A DNA stretch of 64,000 nt from Pectinophora gossypiella. Lineage: Eukaryota; Arthropoda; Insecta; Lepidoptera; Gelechiidae. Made by a program: the position numbers and the translations under genes. The DNA lies in contig NC_065419.1 in the NCBI RefSeq assembly GCF_024362695.1, positions 3,410,678-3,474,677 on the forward strand, given 5' to 3'. The notes below the pieces were generated by a model. The model was given only the letters and a program-made list of their open reading frames with translations, ran no database searches and was not told the DNA's origin. Shown piece after piece: positions 41,568-52,002 of the stretch (the stretch's first letter is position 1; every line of letters starts with the position of its first letter).

Positions 41568-42140
41568 GCCCTCTAAATCCTTAGTCTTGATTCTTTTGTG
41601 AAGTGTGTAATATTGTGAACTATGTATATTCCTATCCTGTTTGTGAAGTGTTTTTAATAAACTGTATATATTCCTGCTTGCTGTTGCTTCTACTTTATCA
41701 TCGTCATCACCAATCATTCCCCTACTCTGCCGGCACGTCGGGATACCATATCCTCACCTCTCAGCGTGCCGCAGCAGATTCCACATTATCATTACTGCGT
41801 TTCTGAAACATGCATGCATAAAGTGGAACTCGTATTTCGCACTTACGCATAACTGAAGGCGTTGTTCCCGCCAGTTTGTTTTGCCAATTAACAACGTATT
41901 ATTATCGCAAGTGGCAACACTGAACCCACATTGAGGCTGAGCTGGCAACACTAATGGCATGTTTGACTGAGCTAATTTCTCTTTGAAAGATTGGGTGTGA
42001 ATTTTGCGTACAATCGTAAGTTGAGTGTTCTCTTGTGATTGGTTGAGTTTGTGTGAAAAGGTTAACTATAGAAATAAGTTGGCCATTGATAATAAAATAA
42101 CATAGGCTCACGAGTATATTCTCAATTGGGTTAGGTATCT
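41568..42140. other. No gene seen
   Basis: Single-copy-looking DNA with an AATAAA near 41657. No open frame with domain support. Confidence 0.45.
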
Positions 42141-42301
42141 GGGGCCTGTTTAATAAAACTTACAATTATAAATTACAATGACAATTTGATGTACATTGCG
42201 GAGTGTGTGATTACAAATATTTTGCAGTTTCAAATTAGCTACGTAATGAACATCAAATTGTCGTTGTAATTTACAATTGTAAGTTTTATTAAACAGGCCC
42301 C
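42141..42301. repeat. MITE-I, ~50-bp inverted arms
   Basis: Left arm 'ggggcctgtttaataaaact' continuing to 'gacaatttgatgt' pairs with the right arm ending 'aagttttattaaacaggccc', with only a few mismatches. The loop is ~55 bp. Only one copy is in this window. Confidence 0.82.
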
Positions 42302-42340
42302 TGGTCACATCTCACCGGCTTCTTATAAGTATAGCTATTC

Positions 42341-42716
42341 GTGCTAATTCCTGTAGACACCATCAAATTTACTTTTAAGTTATGTCTGTCATTTTCTTAT
42401 CCGTCGACAAGAAAAAGGACGGGTAATCGACAAGCCTAAAATTTATGGTATACACGTCAATTTTATGCACAAATTATCTTAAACAACTCTTTTCATTTAC
42501 GTTGGTTAATAACCCGACAGAATTAAGTTGACAGCACACGTCAAACGGTTTGCATACCAGCGAGATCCTTTTTGATTCGCCCGGGTTGTTCATTCGTTTA
42601 CTCATTCTTCTTAAAATTAAGAGCTGTCAATCATCCGTCCCTTTCCTCTTCGACGGATAAGAAAATGACAGGTATAACTTAAAGTAAAATAGGACGTGTC
42701 TGCAGGAATCGGGGCC
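42341..42716. repeat. MITE-Q, longest copy
   Basis: 'gctaattcctgtagacacca' to 'gtctgcaggaatcggggcc', with the long inverted subterminal arms of the family. Confidence 0.8.
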
Positions 42717-43917
42717 ACTGTTATAAGTATGTATTAGATTTGCTAGGTATAAATAGATATTGGTTATAATGGCGATTTAGACCTACGCAATGTTAAGTTT
42801 CTAGATCGCCAAACGGTGTCTGCCATCTTTTATTAGGTCGAGTCAATTTACAAGAACGAAATTTTACAATATCTTAATGAATCAATGGTTAATGGGCGAA
42901 GCTCATTCACGTTTTGGTGTCGACCTGCGCTAGCCAGGTTTATAGCCCCTGATAAGTAAAACTACCTACTGTGTAAAATAACAACAAACAATGCCTCCAT
43001 GCCACAGGATTATTTCCTAATGAAGCCATTCCCAAAGGCTTTAGCAACGCAAGCAATTACTGCGACAAATGCGGCGATTCATAAATCGGTATTGAGCAAA
43101 AACAAAACACGACGCTATCCCCTTCTCGTTACGCACACGGCATGACAGTATTTGTCCAATAACTACCCCTCTCGCTCCCTCCACACCCCTTCGCACGTCC
43201 TGTCAGAAGCACGCTCGTTATTCGTACTCGCACGCTGTAATCCGCATTATTACCAAACAGCCGATAGCGCTCAGCTGCTAACAGCACAGATGTCCCTCGC
43301 AAATTAATTGGAAATGTCAAGTGCAATGACGCCATCTTGCCCCCCCATTCTTTACTTTTTTTCGCGCGCACGTGGCTCTTATTGCCAGACAGCTGGGCGA
43401 ACGCGGTCAATTTTTAACGTTAGCAACACTTTTTAATTGTCTTTTGACGGTTGACATTCGCGCGGGAAGGTGTAGGACGTAGGAGTTAGATGTGCGTTTG
43501 GATAATGCAACGATAATGGTTCTCTGACCTATTTAAAGTAGTAATTAAATATTAATGTAGCCGCGTGTTTCCGGTAATTAGTTCGACCGCGATCAAAGTC
43601 GAATTTCGTTTTTATGGTGAATTTATTTCGTCGGTGCGAACACCTTTTTCGAGTTTCGTGCACCTGATGGTGCGTCCGCGCAGCTGATGATGGGAAGCCA
43701 TGATACACGCAACACCTTGTCTTTTCGTTACGGGGTCCTTCGTAATTACTTGTTATTTAAACAGCCAGTGTGTGGCCAGTTGTCGGTATCGATTTGGGCT
43801 GAATTCTGCAATCTACCTACTCTACCTGTCCGAGATAATTCTAAACGAGATTAATGTCTATAAGTGATTAATATTGGCGTGAGCAGAATGACAGTAGTTA
43901 CCTTTCAATAAGTGTAA
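42717..43917. other. Single-copy-like, CpG-rich region
   Basis: 43080-43700 is richer in CpG than its surroundings and free of recognised repeats. It includes 'gacgccatcttg', which resembles a Pho/YY1-type GCCAT motif. It could be a promoter or enhancer of a gene outside the window. A 93-codon minus-strand frame here lacks any domain. Confidence 0.4.
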
Positions 43918-44169
43918 ACAGTCTCCGTGGTCCAGTGGTTTGAGCGTTGGGCTCACGATCCGGAGGTCCCGGGTTCAAATCCCGGTGGCGACACATCACG
44001 AAAAATCACTTTGTGATCCCTAGTTTGGTTATAGGACATTACAGGCTGATCACCTGATTGTCCGAAAGAAAGATGATTCGCGCTTCGGAAGGCACGTTAA
44101 GCCGTTCGTCTCGGTTACTACTTGCTGATGTAAGTGAGTAATCGTTACATGAGCCATGTCAGTGGCTTG
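43918..44169 (+). mobile_element. SINE-A, tail truncated
   Basis: Head 'tctccgtggtccagtggttt', box B 'gggttcaaatcccggtgg', core 'gcgcttcggaaggcacgtta'. It stops at 'catgtcagtggctt'. Confidence 0.85.
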
Positions 44170-44310
44170 CATGAGTACTTCGATTTAACGTGGTGAATGT
44201 GTCGGAGTTTTATAGTTAAGTTTAAATGACTTACTTAATCTATTGTACCTCCTAATATTCTATGTCCGTAAAGGGCAAACTGTTGATTTCTTCTAAAATG
44301 TAACACCTAT

Positions 44311-44459
44311 TGTACGGTCACGATCATTAATATGTATACACTTTGGTACCATGTCACATTAACTTTTTTGACAAATTGAACAGTAAGTCTCACTAAATCT
44401 CAAATATGGTAGTGCGACAGAGTCCTAAAGTGGGTACATTATATTGCTCATGACTGTAC
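44311..44459 (-). repeat. MITE-E copy
   Basis: 'tgtacggtcacgatcattaa' to 'ttgctcatgactgtac'. Confidence 0.85.
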
Positions 44460-45077
44460 ACAGTTAGACAATAAACGATTATCTTTGCATCGCTATTTTT
44501 ACCTCAACGTTTCGTCCCACTTTTTGAGCGCTTATTACGATACTTATATATCAGTGGATCCAGCACACAAAGTGTCTATAGCATTCAATTACTCATACGA
44601 GCACTACAGACCGTTGGCCTGCATAAGATGTTAAACAAAAAACAAACGTTCTGTTAGCCGTGACATCATCGCATTCAGCCTCGCCATATGCAGTATTGTT
44701 TGCTCAAGTAAACACTGCACCTGATCAAGGAAGATAATGCTGGATTATTTCCTTATGACCGCGACGTTTGTTTCAGGGGTAGTCATAACAAACAATGCTT
44801 GCACAAACTTATGTGCGCGACCCGTGTTGAGGTAGGCACTGAGTTTATAAACGAATGCTTACGCGCTTCCGTGAGCTCCCGTGTCCCGCCAATTGGTGCA
44901 GGCAGGAATTTCGTTGGGTTTTAGTAGGTATACCGGATGTGTCCACCGGGAGCGTCCCACATAACCACGTCGTCACCCCAGACAGGGTGGTATGCGTAAC
45001 GTAATTCCCAACGTTGAAAAAATAGGCACTGAGTTCATAATGCGACAGCTACGGAATGAAACACGTCTTGCTGATCC
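44460..45077. other. No gene seen
   Basis: Mixed composition, no recognised repeat or supported coding sequence. Confidence 0.45.
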
Positions 45078-45281
45078 CCAGCATTATCCCGTTTTTCACA
45101 AGGTCCGCTTACCTAACCTGAACATTTGACAGGTCCGGATTTTTACAGAAGCGACTACCTGTCTGACCTTCCAACCCGCGAGGGAAAACCAGCCCAATAC
45201 AGGCTAGGTCACATTCCACCGAAACGCACTTGTCGGGAATGTGGGTTTCTTCACGATGTTTTCCTTCACCGTTGAGCACGA
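45078..45281 (-). mobile_element. SINE-C 3' part
   Basis: 'ccagcattatcccgtttttc' to 'gttttccttcaccgttgagc'. The head is missing. Confidence 0.8.
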
Positions 45282-45339
45282 AACTCGTCTCGCTGCCGAT
45301 ACGACAGAAAGAAGACTAGAAGTACCACAATATATTTCA

Positions 45340-45535
45340 TAACATAGTATCACGCGAAGGGGTAGGCAGATGTGTGCAGTAGACCCATTACTTCTAAGCC
45401 TATTGTCAAATTCTGGAAACCACGTGATATCAATTGCCTAAGAATCAAACATGAATTGAAACTTATAAAGTCGAATTCAGTGTTTAGATTCCAAGTCGGA
45501 ATTCGAACCCGTGAGGCTACGATATAACAATACAT
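45340..45535 (-). mobile_element. Repeat family S, longest copy
   Basis: 'cataacatagtatcacgcga', 'ttctggaaaccacgtgatat', then 'ggaattcgaacccgtgaggc', which looks like a tRNA box B complement. Likely a minus-strand SINE. Confidence 0.6.
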
Positions 45536-45555
45536 GTTGGTGGTCGTCTTAACCT

Positions 45556-45715
45556 ATCTATATTATACTAAGTTATTGGCTTGACAAGTCAGTTATGTAC
45601 AGAAGCGACCGCCAACCGGAAACGTCTATTACGGATCACGCCATTTATTCAAAGGAAAAACCAGCCATTTTTGGTAGGTTACAAGAATAGTCGTCTGTCA
45701 TCATCTTCTTAGCAT
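45556..45715 (-). mobile_element. Repeat family P
   Basis: 'taagttattggcttgacaag' to 'ggttacaagaatagtcgtct', the inverse of 26601-26722 plus ~40 bp. Confidence 0.6.
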
Positions 45716-45869
45716 GATCCCGTTTTTCGCAGGGTCCGCTTAACTAACCTGAAGATTTGATAGGTCTGGTTTTTTACAGAAGCGACTGCCTGTCTGACTT
45801 TCCTACCGGCGAAGGGAAAGCCTAAACCAGCCTGATTCGGGTTAGGTCACATACCTCCGAAAATGCATT
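45716..45869 (-). mobile_element. SINE-C 3' part
   Basis: 'atgatcccgtttttcgcagg' to 'catacctccgaaaatgcatt'. Confidence 0.78.
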
Positions 45870-46172
45870 AGAATAACTATCAAAATCTCATACTTGGCTA
45901 TAAATCGGTGTAACATGTGCCACTTTTCATGAAGCGTAATAAATGTAACACGATTATAATTTTGCAAAATGATCATCACGGCGCTTGTAAATGAAACAGT
46001 TATAAAGCGACACATCTGGCGTCGTGCGTCATGTGATATTTGTTTTGGATCGGTCGCGAAGCTCTGACAAATTTTAGACGTCAAGATATTCAACGATTTT
46101 AAGATGCAGCTACTGCACCATGATTAACAACAGATAAGAGAGCAGTTTTGCTCCTGTGCTATTGGGAGCGAA
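45870..46172. other. No gene seen
   Basis: Single-copy-like spacer. An 83-codon minus frame overlaps it but shows no domain. Confidence 0.4.
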
Positions 46173-46183
46173 TAAAACTTTTG

Positions 46184-46478
46184 GTACTACTACTACTATC
46201 GTGTGGGTTGTGGTTACTATTGAGCCACCAAAGGCCCCTGACATAACTCATGTAACGACTACATACTTACATCAATAAATAGTAACCGGGACCAACGGCT
46301 TAACGTGCCTTCCGAAGCACGGATCATCTTACTTTCGGACAATCAGGTGATCAGCCAGTAATGTCTTAACCAAACTAGGGATCACAAAGTGATTTTTGTG
46401 ATTTGTCCCCACCGGGATTCGAACCCGGGACTTCCGGATCGTGAGCCCAATGCTCAACCACTGGACCACGGAGGCCGT
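46184..46478 (-). mobile_element. SINE-A with 11-bp TSD
   Basis: 'taaaacttttg' flanks it at 46173-46183 and 46479-46489. Head complement 'accactggaccacggaggcc', core complement 'cttaacgtgccttccgaagc'. Confidence 0.9.
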
Positions 46479-46531
46479 TAAAACTTTTGATGTCATCACA
46501 CTTTCGTGATTCATTCAAACTATTTTATAAA

Positions 46532-46748
46532 ATAGGTCTAGTGGTTGAGGATTGAGCTGTTTTCAAAAAATAGTTTGTGAGCCCTGGTTTGGTTAGGACA
46601 TTGAAGGCTGATCACCCCGATTGTCCAAAAATAAGATGATCCGTGTTTCAGAAAGCACGTTAAGCCGTTCGTCCCGGGTACTAGTGTAAGTATATAGTTG
46701 TTACATGAGTCATGTCAGGGGTATTGGCGATAGAACACACGATAGAAG
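46532..46748 (+). mobile_element. SINE-A, internally deleted
   Basis: A fragmentary head ('aggtctagtggttgagg') is joined to the body from 'gagccctggtttggttagga'. The tail ends 'gatagaacacacgatagaag'. Confidence 0.75.
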
Positions 46749-47160
46749 ATCATATAATATGTTATACTGTACTACGATATTATACGTTAAAATTCGAATA
46801 GTTACATGAAAAAGCTTATGCTCGATAAGTTGGAACAAAGCATGACGACTTAGGTCTACATTTATTTTATCCGCAAATGCAGCGTAAACAAAGCAGTGAT
46901 GCGTAAGAAATTCTTGCACCCTTCCGTTTTTTAAATGCGCTAGCGCGTGTGCCGTAATAGATGCATCCCCGTCGGCGGTCCGTATGCGACTGACGTGTGT
47001 CGGTCGCGTGGCGCGCACGTGGCGCCATCTATTGTACTTCGTGCTCATTATTTTGCGTGCGAGGGTACGAGAGCCGTTTAAATAAACGAAGAGTCGGCGC
47101 ATATGCTCATGTCATTAAGCAAACTTCATATTCACATTAATTTCGACTTTTTGTTAAAGC
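46749..47160. other. Single-copy-like, CpG-rich segment
   Basis: 46920-47060 is CpG-rich and contains GCGCCATCT at 47022-47030, a CTCF-type core on the minus strand. A 130-codon minus frame (46710-47102) spans it, but its C-terminal end runs into the SINE-A tail. I do not call it a gene. Confidence 0.4.
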
Positions 47161-47686
47161 GTCATGGCAGTAAATCGGTTGTTACGATAAGAGATCTGCA
47201 TGTGGAACTTATTTCTTGACTGTATAGACTTTCGTAAGGGGGATAATATGAGTAGAGTCGAGATGATACTTTCAAAACGAAGCTCTAATATTATAGTCGG
47301 CATTGAAATTATGTTTTTAAAAATGGAGAATTAGCTTGAAATGTGACACCTAGCTAACCAAAGCCACAGTAGTAGCATGTTCGACTGAGTTAACTCAGGA
47401 TGTAGCAAACAAAACCCCTGTGTTGAACGATTAAATATTGGTGGAATGATGCAGTAGGTAGGTAAGAACACCAAACGCAACGTAAGTTGATTTATACAAA
47501 GGTCAAGTCTTATCAATTGTTAAATTATAGGAAATGTAGGTAAATAAATAAAATAAATCTTCATTTACTATCACAAAAAGTAATGCCATTGTAATATAAC
47601 AATACATTCTTTGAGAATCTGGTGCCTGATCTAGGTTGCAGGTCACCCACTCCCAAGTACTTAAACACTAAAGGAGGCCAAAGGGG

Positions 47687-47915
47687 TTAAAGAACCACAC
47701 CGAAGCAATTCATCTATAAAAAAGCAATATTGCTATTTGACATTTGTTTACATTGCGCACTTACTTTTATGCGCAAATGACAAATTGCAATATTGCTTTT
47801 TAGATGAATTGCTTCCAATTCATCTAAATGCAATATCACATATAAAAGTAAGTGCGCAATATAACAAATGACAAATAGCAATATTAATTTCTTACATGAA
47901 TTGCTATGCTTATTG
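47687..47915. repeat. Two overlapping MITE-F units
   Basis: 47687-47825 is a full palindrome ('ggggttaaagaaccacaccg', 'agcaattcatct' ... 'agatgaattgctt'). 47818-47915 is a second, smaller one starting at 'ccaattcatctaaatgcaat'. The copy is repeated at 50129-50357. Confidence 0.75.
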
Positions 47916-48049
47916 CCTTTTAGACTTCCTAATCAGTACTTTTTGTATTCTACCAGTATAATACAAACAACTCGTGTATGATGGGAAGATTCCCATGGAC
48001 AAAGATGGAGCAATATGGGTAAGAGTCAGAATACTCATGTCCTTAGCAA

Positions 48050-48478
48050 TGTTTAATTTTTTACATGGTCCACTCACCCAACCTGAAGATTCGGTCCGCT
48101 TTTTTTAAATCCGAGCAATGGCCAATCTAAAATTACAACCTGAAAAAAAAAAGAACAGTCCAATTACCAACAGGTTTGGTCGTATAATAGCATTACACCC
48201 GAAAACGCATGGTTTCCTCAAGTAACGATGTTTCCTCACTGTTTAGTACTTAGTGATTGTGATTTCTGATGTTCGTTATCAAGAAAATCCCGGTGTTTAG
48301 AAAATTTGAATGCGGATTATTTCAATCGCGTTACTATTAAAATACCTTTACATTAGGTATATACCTAACCCAGTCATTTGTTTTTTTCTTTTACAAAATA
48401 TTGGTGTAAGTAGATCTATTATTGGGCAGGCCCGTACCCACAGCGGGACGTATATATATAGACTTTTTATGTTATGTA
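48050..48478 (-). mobile_element. Decayed SINE-C body and SINE-B tail
   Basis: 48063-48260 resembles a decayed minus-strand SINE-C ('ggtccactcacccaacctga'). 48423-48478 is a plus-strand SINE-B tail ('gcccgtacccacagcgggac', then TATATATATAG). The pair lies just upstream of the gene promoter and recurs at +2442. Confidence 0.6.
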
Positions 48479-48559
48479 TGCATAGATCCAGACCTCTAGA
48501 TTTATCACTTGACCTTTGACTGCTTATTCGTGGTTCGTTCCTATCAATTGTGTTGTAGG

Positions 48560-48593
48560 TATATATCTCCGTTCATTACTTTTTTAATCATTA
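48560..48593 (+). promoter_or_regulatory. TATA box and initiator, copy 1
   Basis: TATATAT at 48560-48566 and TCATTA at 48588-48593 place the initiator A (48590) exactly 30 bases after the first T of the TATA box. That is canonical spacing for insect core promoters. It implies a 28-nt leader before the ATG at 48618. Confidence 0.65.
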
Positions 48594-48617
48594 TTCGCTC
48601 AGTATACTTCAACAAAC

Positions 48618-49214
48618 ATGTTACACTTTCTGTTTATCGTGAGTTTCATCGGGTTTGTAAGTTCTGATGGTCTTGACAAATTTGCGGGCAACTGGACTGT
48701 TCCGATCAAGGTATTCGCAAAAGGTGACGTCACCAGGCAAATGTGTGACGTCATAAATCTGAAGACTACAAAGGACGTCTGCACTTGTGGCGCAACAACC
48801 GTTCCAGCTATGACACTAACCATAGCTAACAAATATGAAGCGAATATTCCAGTATTGGCTACGGAAAATTTTGATGACGTCAAAGAATATGTGAATTTGA
48901 AATGTGATTGTGGACTCGGGAAGAAAACTCTGGTTATATTACGCTATCTCACTGACAATTATGTTATTTACAAATTTACATGTGAGGAAATGTATCTGAT
49001 TGCTAAGAATGTGCCTACTGAAGAGGAATTGAATGACTTTGTCTTGCATAACGACGTGTTACAAGGTGTATCTGGTAATGTCAATTGCGTTAAGAAGACT
49101 AAGGAGGATGTCGAGAATAGAAAAACTGTTACCAGAAAGGTCATTAATGTCGATACGGACTACGACGATGACACAGGCGCTTCTGATGTATGGCTGAATT
49201 TTATAAAAGTATAG
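48618..49214 (+). CDS. Secreted lipocalin-like protein, copy 1
   Basis: A complete intronless 198-codon frame. Residues 1-16 form a hydrophobic signal peptide (MLHFLFIVSFIGFVSS), so the product is probably secreted. Next comes KFAGNWTV with G24-N-W26, like the first conserved lipocalin motif. About 107-122 (VILRYLTDNYVIYKFTC) resembles the TDY-type second motif, and a charged helix (PTEEELNDFV) follows, as in lipocalins. Seven cysteines (43, 55, 57, 96, 98, 122, 157) suggest disulfides, and N25-W-T27 is a glycosylation sequon. The C-terminal tail 160-198 is acidic and probably disordered. The insect lipocalin genes I know of have introns, so an intronless form may be a retrocopy or an unrelated fold. 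Neighbours are only repeats plus the identical second copy. Ligand and role are unknown. Confidence 0.8.
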   Translation: MLHFLFIVSFIGFVSSDGLDKFAGNWTVPIKVFAKGDVTRQMCDVINLKTTKDVCTCGATTVPAMTLTIANKYEANIPVLATENFDDVKEYVNLKCDCGLGKKTLVILRYLTDNYVIYKFTCEEMYLIAKNVPTEEELNDFVLHNDVLQGVSGNVNCVKKTKEDVENRKTVTRKVINVDTDYDDDTGASDVWLNFIKV

Positions 49215-49290
49215 AATCTATTATATTACCGTTAACACACATTAATTATCAATTACATTTGTATTATTGATTATGAATGTGCTAATATAG

Positions 49291-49296
49291 AATAAA
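49291..49296 (+). terminator. Poly(A) signal of copy 1
   Basis: AATAAA lies 77 nt past the stop, two bases before the MITE-Q starts. Cleavage would therefore fall inside the MITE. Confidence 0.7.
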
Positions 49297-49297
49297 T

Positions 49298-49429
49298 GGT
49301 GCTAATTCCTGTAGACACCATCTAATTTTATTTTAAGTTATATCTATCGTCCCTTTCCTTTTCGGCGAATAAGAAAATGACAGGTATAACTTAAAGTAAA
49401 ATTAGGAGGTGTCTGCAGGAATCGGGGCC
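49298..49429. repeat. MITE-Q, internally deleted, in gene 3' flank
   Basis: Only the two terminal arms remain ('gctaattcctgtagacacca' and 'gtctgcaggaatcggggcc'), giving a ~130-bp hairpin. Confidence 0.82.
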
Positions 49430-51001
49430 AATGTCAAATTAAAGATTTGCTGTGTTTTGTTGTGAAATAAGAACTAATAATACGTTGAATTTGAAATAGA
49501 GACCGTTTTTATTAACACACTTGTTTTATAAGTAATTATATTCTTTCTATATGTACTTAATGTGTGGATTGTGAGATGGATTACCAACCCATCAACCCTG
49601 GTGTCATGGCAGTAAATCGGTTGTTACGATAAGAGATCTGCATGTGGAACTTATTTCTTGACTGTATAGACTTTCGTAAGGGGGATAATATGAGTAGAGT
49701 CGAGATGATACTTTCAAAACGAAGCTCTAATATTATAGTCGGCATTGAAATTATGTTTTTAAAAATGGAGAATTAGCTTGAAATGTGACACCTAGCTAAC
49801 CAAAGCCACAGTAGTAGCATGTTCGACTGAGTTAACTCAGGATGTAGCAAACAAAACCCCTGTGTTGAACGATTAAATATTGGTGGAATGATGCAGTAGG
49901 TAGGTAAGAACACCAAACGCAACGTAAGTTGATTTATACAAAGGTCAAGTCTTATCAATTGTTAAATTATAGGAAATGTAGGTAAATAAATAAAATAAAT
50001 CTTCATTTACTATCACAAAAAGTAATGCCATTGTAATATAACAATACATTCTTTGAGAATCTGGTGCCTGATCTAGGTTGCAGGTCACCCACTCCCAAGT
50101 ACTTAAACACTAAAGGAGGCCAAAGGGGTTAAAGAACCACACCGAAGCAATTCATCTATAAAAAAGCAATATTGCTATTTGACATTTGTTTACATTGCGC
50201 ACTTACTTTTATGCGCAAATGACAAATTGCAATATTGCTTTTTAGATGAATTGCTTCCAATTCATCTAAATGCAATATCACATATAAAAGTAAGTGCGCA
50301 ATATAACAAATGACAAATAGCAATATTAATTTCTTACATGAATTGCTATGCTTATTGCCTTTTAGACTTCCTAATCAGTACTTTTTGTATTCTACCAGTA
50401 TAATACAAACAACTCGTGTATGATGGGAAGATTCCCATGGACAAAGATGGAGCAATATGGGTAAGAGTCAGAATACTCATGTCCTTAGCAATGTTTAATT
50501 TTTTACATGGTCCACTCACCCAACCTGAAGATTCGGTCCGCTTTTTTTAAATCCGAGCAATGGCCAATCTAAAATTACAACCTGAAAAAAAAAAGAACAG
50601 TCCAATTACCAACAGGTTTGGTCGTATAATAGCATTACACCCGAAAACGCATGGTTTCCTCAAGTAACGATGTTTCCTCACTGTTTAGTACTTAGTGATT
50701 GTGATTTCTGATGTTCGTTATCAAGAAAATCCCGGTGTTTAGAAAATTTGAATGCGGATTATTTCAATCGCGTTACTATTAAAATACCTTTACATTAGGT
50801 ATATACCTAACCCAGTCATTTGTTTTTTTCTTTTACAAAATATTGGTGTAAGTAGATCTATTATTGGGCAGGCCCGTACCCACAGCGGGACGTATATATA
50901 TAGACTTTTTATGTTATGTATGCATAGATCCAGACCTCTAGATTTATCACTTGACCTTTGACTGCTTATTCGTGGTTCGTTCCTATCAATTGTGTTGTAG
51001 G

Positions 51002-51035
51002 TATATATCTCCGTTCATTACTTTTTTAATCATTA
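51002..51035 (+). promoter_or_regulatory. TATA box and initiator, copy 2
   Basis: Exact counterpart of 48560-48593, with the same 30-base spacing. Confidence 0.65.
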
Positions 51036-51059
51036 TTCGCTCAGTATACTTCAACAAAC

Positions 51060-51656
51060 ATGTTACACTTTCTGTTTATCGTGAGTTTCATCGGGTTTGT
51101 AAGTTCTGATGGTCTTGACAAATTTGCGGGCAACTGGACTGTTCCGATCAAGGTATTCGCAAAAGGTGACGTCACCAGGCAAATGTGTGACGTCATAAAT
51201 CTGAAGACTACAAAGGACGTCTGCACTTGTGGCGCAACAACCGTTCCAGCTATGACACTAACCATAGCTAACAAATATGAAGCGAATATTCCAGTATTGG
51301 CTACGGAAAATTTTGATGACGTCAAAGAATATGTGAATTTGAAATGTGATTGTGGACTCGGGAAGAAAACTCTGGTTATATTACGCTATCTCACTGACAA
51401 TTATGTTATTTACAAATTTACATGTGAGGAAATGTATCTGATTGCTAAGAATGTGCCTACTGAAGAGGAATTGAATGACTTTGTCTTGCATAACGACGTG
51501 TTACAAGGTGTATCTGGTAATGTCAATTGCGTTAAGAAGACTAAGGAGGATGTCGAGAATAGAAAAACTGTTACCAGAAAGGTCATTAATGTCGATACGG
51601 ACTACGACGATGACACAGGCGCTTCTGATGTATGGCTGAATTTTATAAAAGTATAG
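51060..51656 (+). CDS. Secreted lipocalin-like protein, copy 2
   Basis: This frame is identical in protein and DNA to the gene at 48618-49214: signal peptide 1-16, GNW motif at 24-26, seven cysteines, acidic tail. Promoter, leader, poly(A) signal (51733-51738) and flanking MITE-Q (51740-51871) are all duplicated too. If the duplication is real, both copies should be expressed equally and dosage is doubled. Complete identity leaves no sign of divergent function. An assembly duplicate is the main alternative. Confidence 0.78.
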   Translation: MLHFLFIVSFIGFVSSDGLDKFAGNWTVPIKVFAKGDVTRQMCDVINLKTTKDVCTCGATTVPAMTLTIANKYEANIPVLATENFDDVKEYVNLKCDCGLGKKTLVILRYLTDNYVIYKFTCEEMYLIAKNVPTEEELNDFVLHNDVLQGVSGNVNCVKKTKEDVENRKTVTRKVINVDTDYDDDTGASDVWLNFIKV

Positions 51657-51732
51657 AATCTATTATATTACCGTTAACACACATTAATTATCAATTACAT
51701 TTGTATTATTGATTATGAATGTGCTAATATAG

Positions 51733-51738
51733 AATAAA
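51733..51738 (+). terminator. Poly(A) signal of copy 2
   Basis: AATAAA in the same context as 49291-49296. Confidence 0.7.
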
Positions 51739-51739
51739 T

Positions 51740-51871
51740 GGTGCTAATTCCTGTAGACACCATCTAATTTTATTTTAAGTTATATCTATCGTCCCTTTCC
51801 TTTTCGGCGAATAAGAAAATGACAGGTATAACTTAAAGTAAAATTAGGAGGTGTCTGCAGGAATCGGGGCC
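51740..51871. repeat. MITE-Q, internally deleted, copy 2
   Basis: Duplicate of 49298-49429. Confidence 0.82.
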
Positions 51872-52002
51872 AATGTCAAATTAAAGATTTGCTGTGTTTT
51901 GTTGTGAAATAAGAACTAATAATACGTTGAATTTGAAATAGAGACCGTTTTTATTAACACACTTGTTTTATAAGTAATTATATTCTTTCTATATGTACTT
52001 AA

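Larger units (their letters stand above)
47161..49602 (+). repeat. Tandem duplication unit 1 (2442 bp)
   Basis: Identical by eye to 49603-52044, base for base in every block compared. It holds MITE-F pieces, SINE tails, a complete gene and MITE-Q. Both left breakpoints and the right end share only 'gtca', so the junction looks like microhomology joining. Confidence 0.95.

Noticed and set aside
46710..47102. 130-codon minus-strand open frame
   Set aside because: Its C-terminal end runs into a SINE-A tail and the protein shows no domain, signal peptide or repeat pattern. A chance frame in CpG-rich DNA is more likely.
48599..48883. 94-codon frame antisense to the lipocalin-like gene
   Set aside because: It lies opposite a better frame with promoter and signal peptide, and is duplicated only because the unit is.
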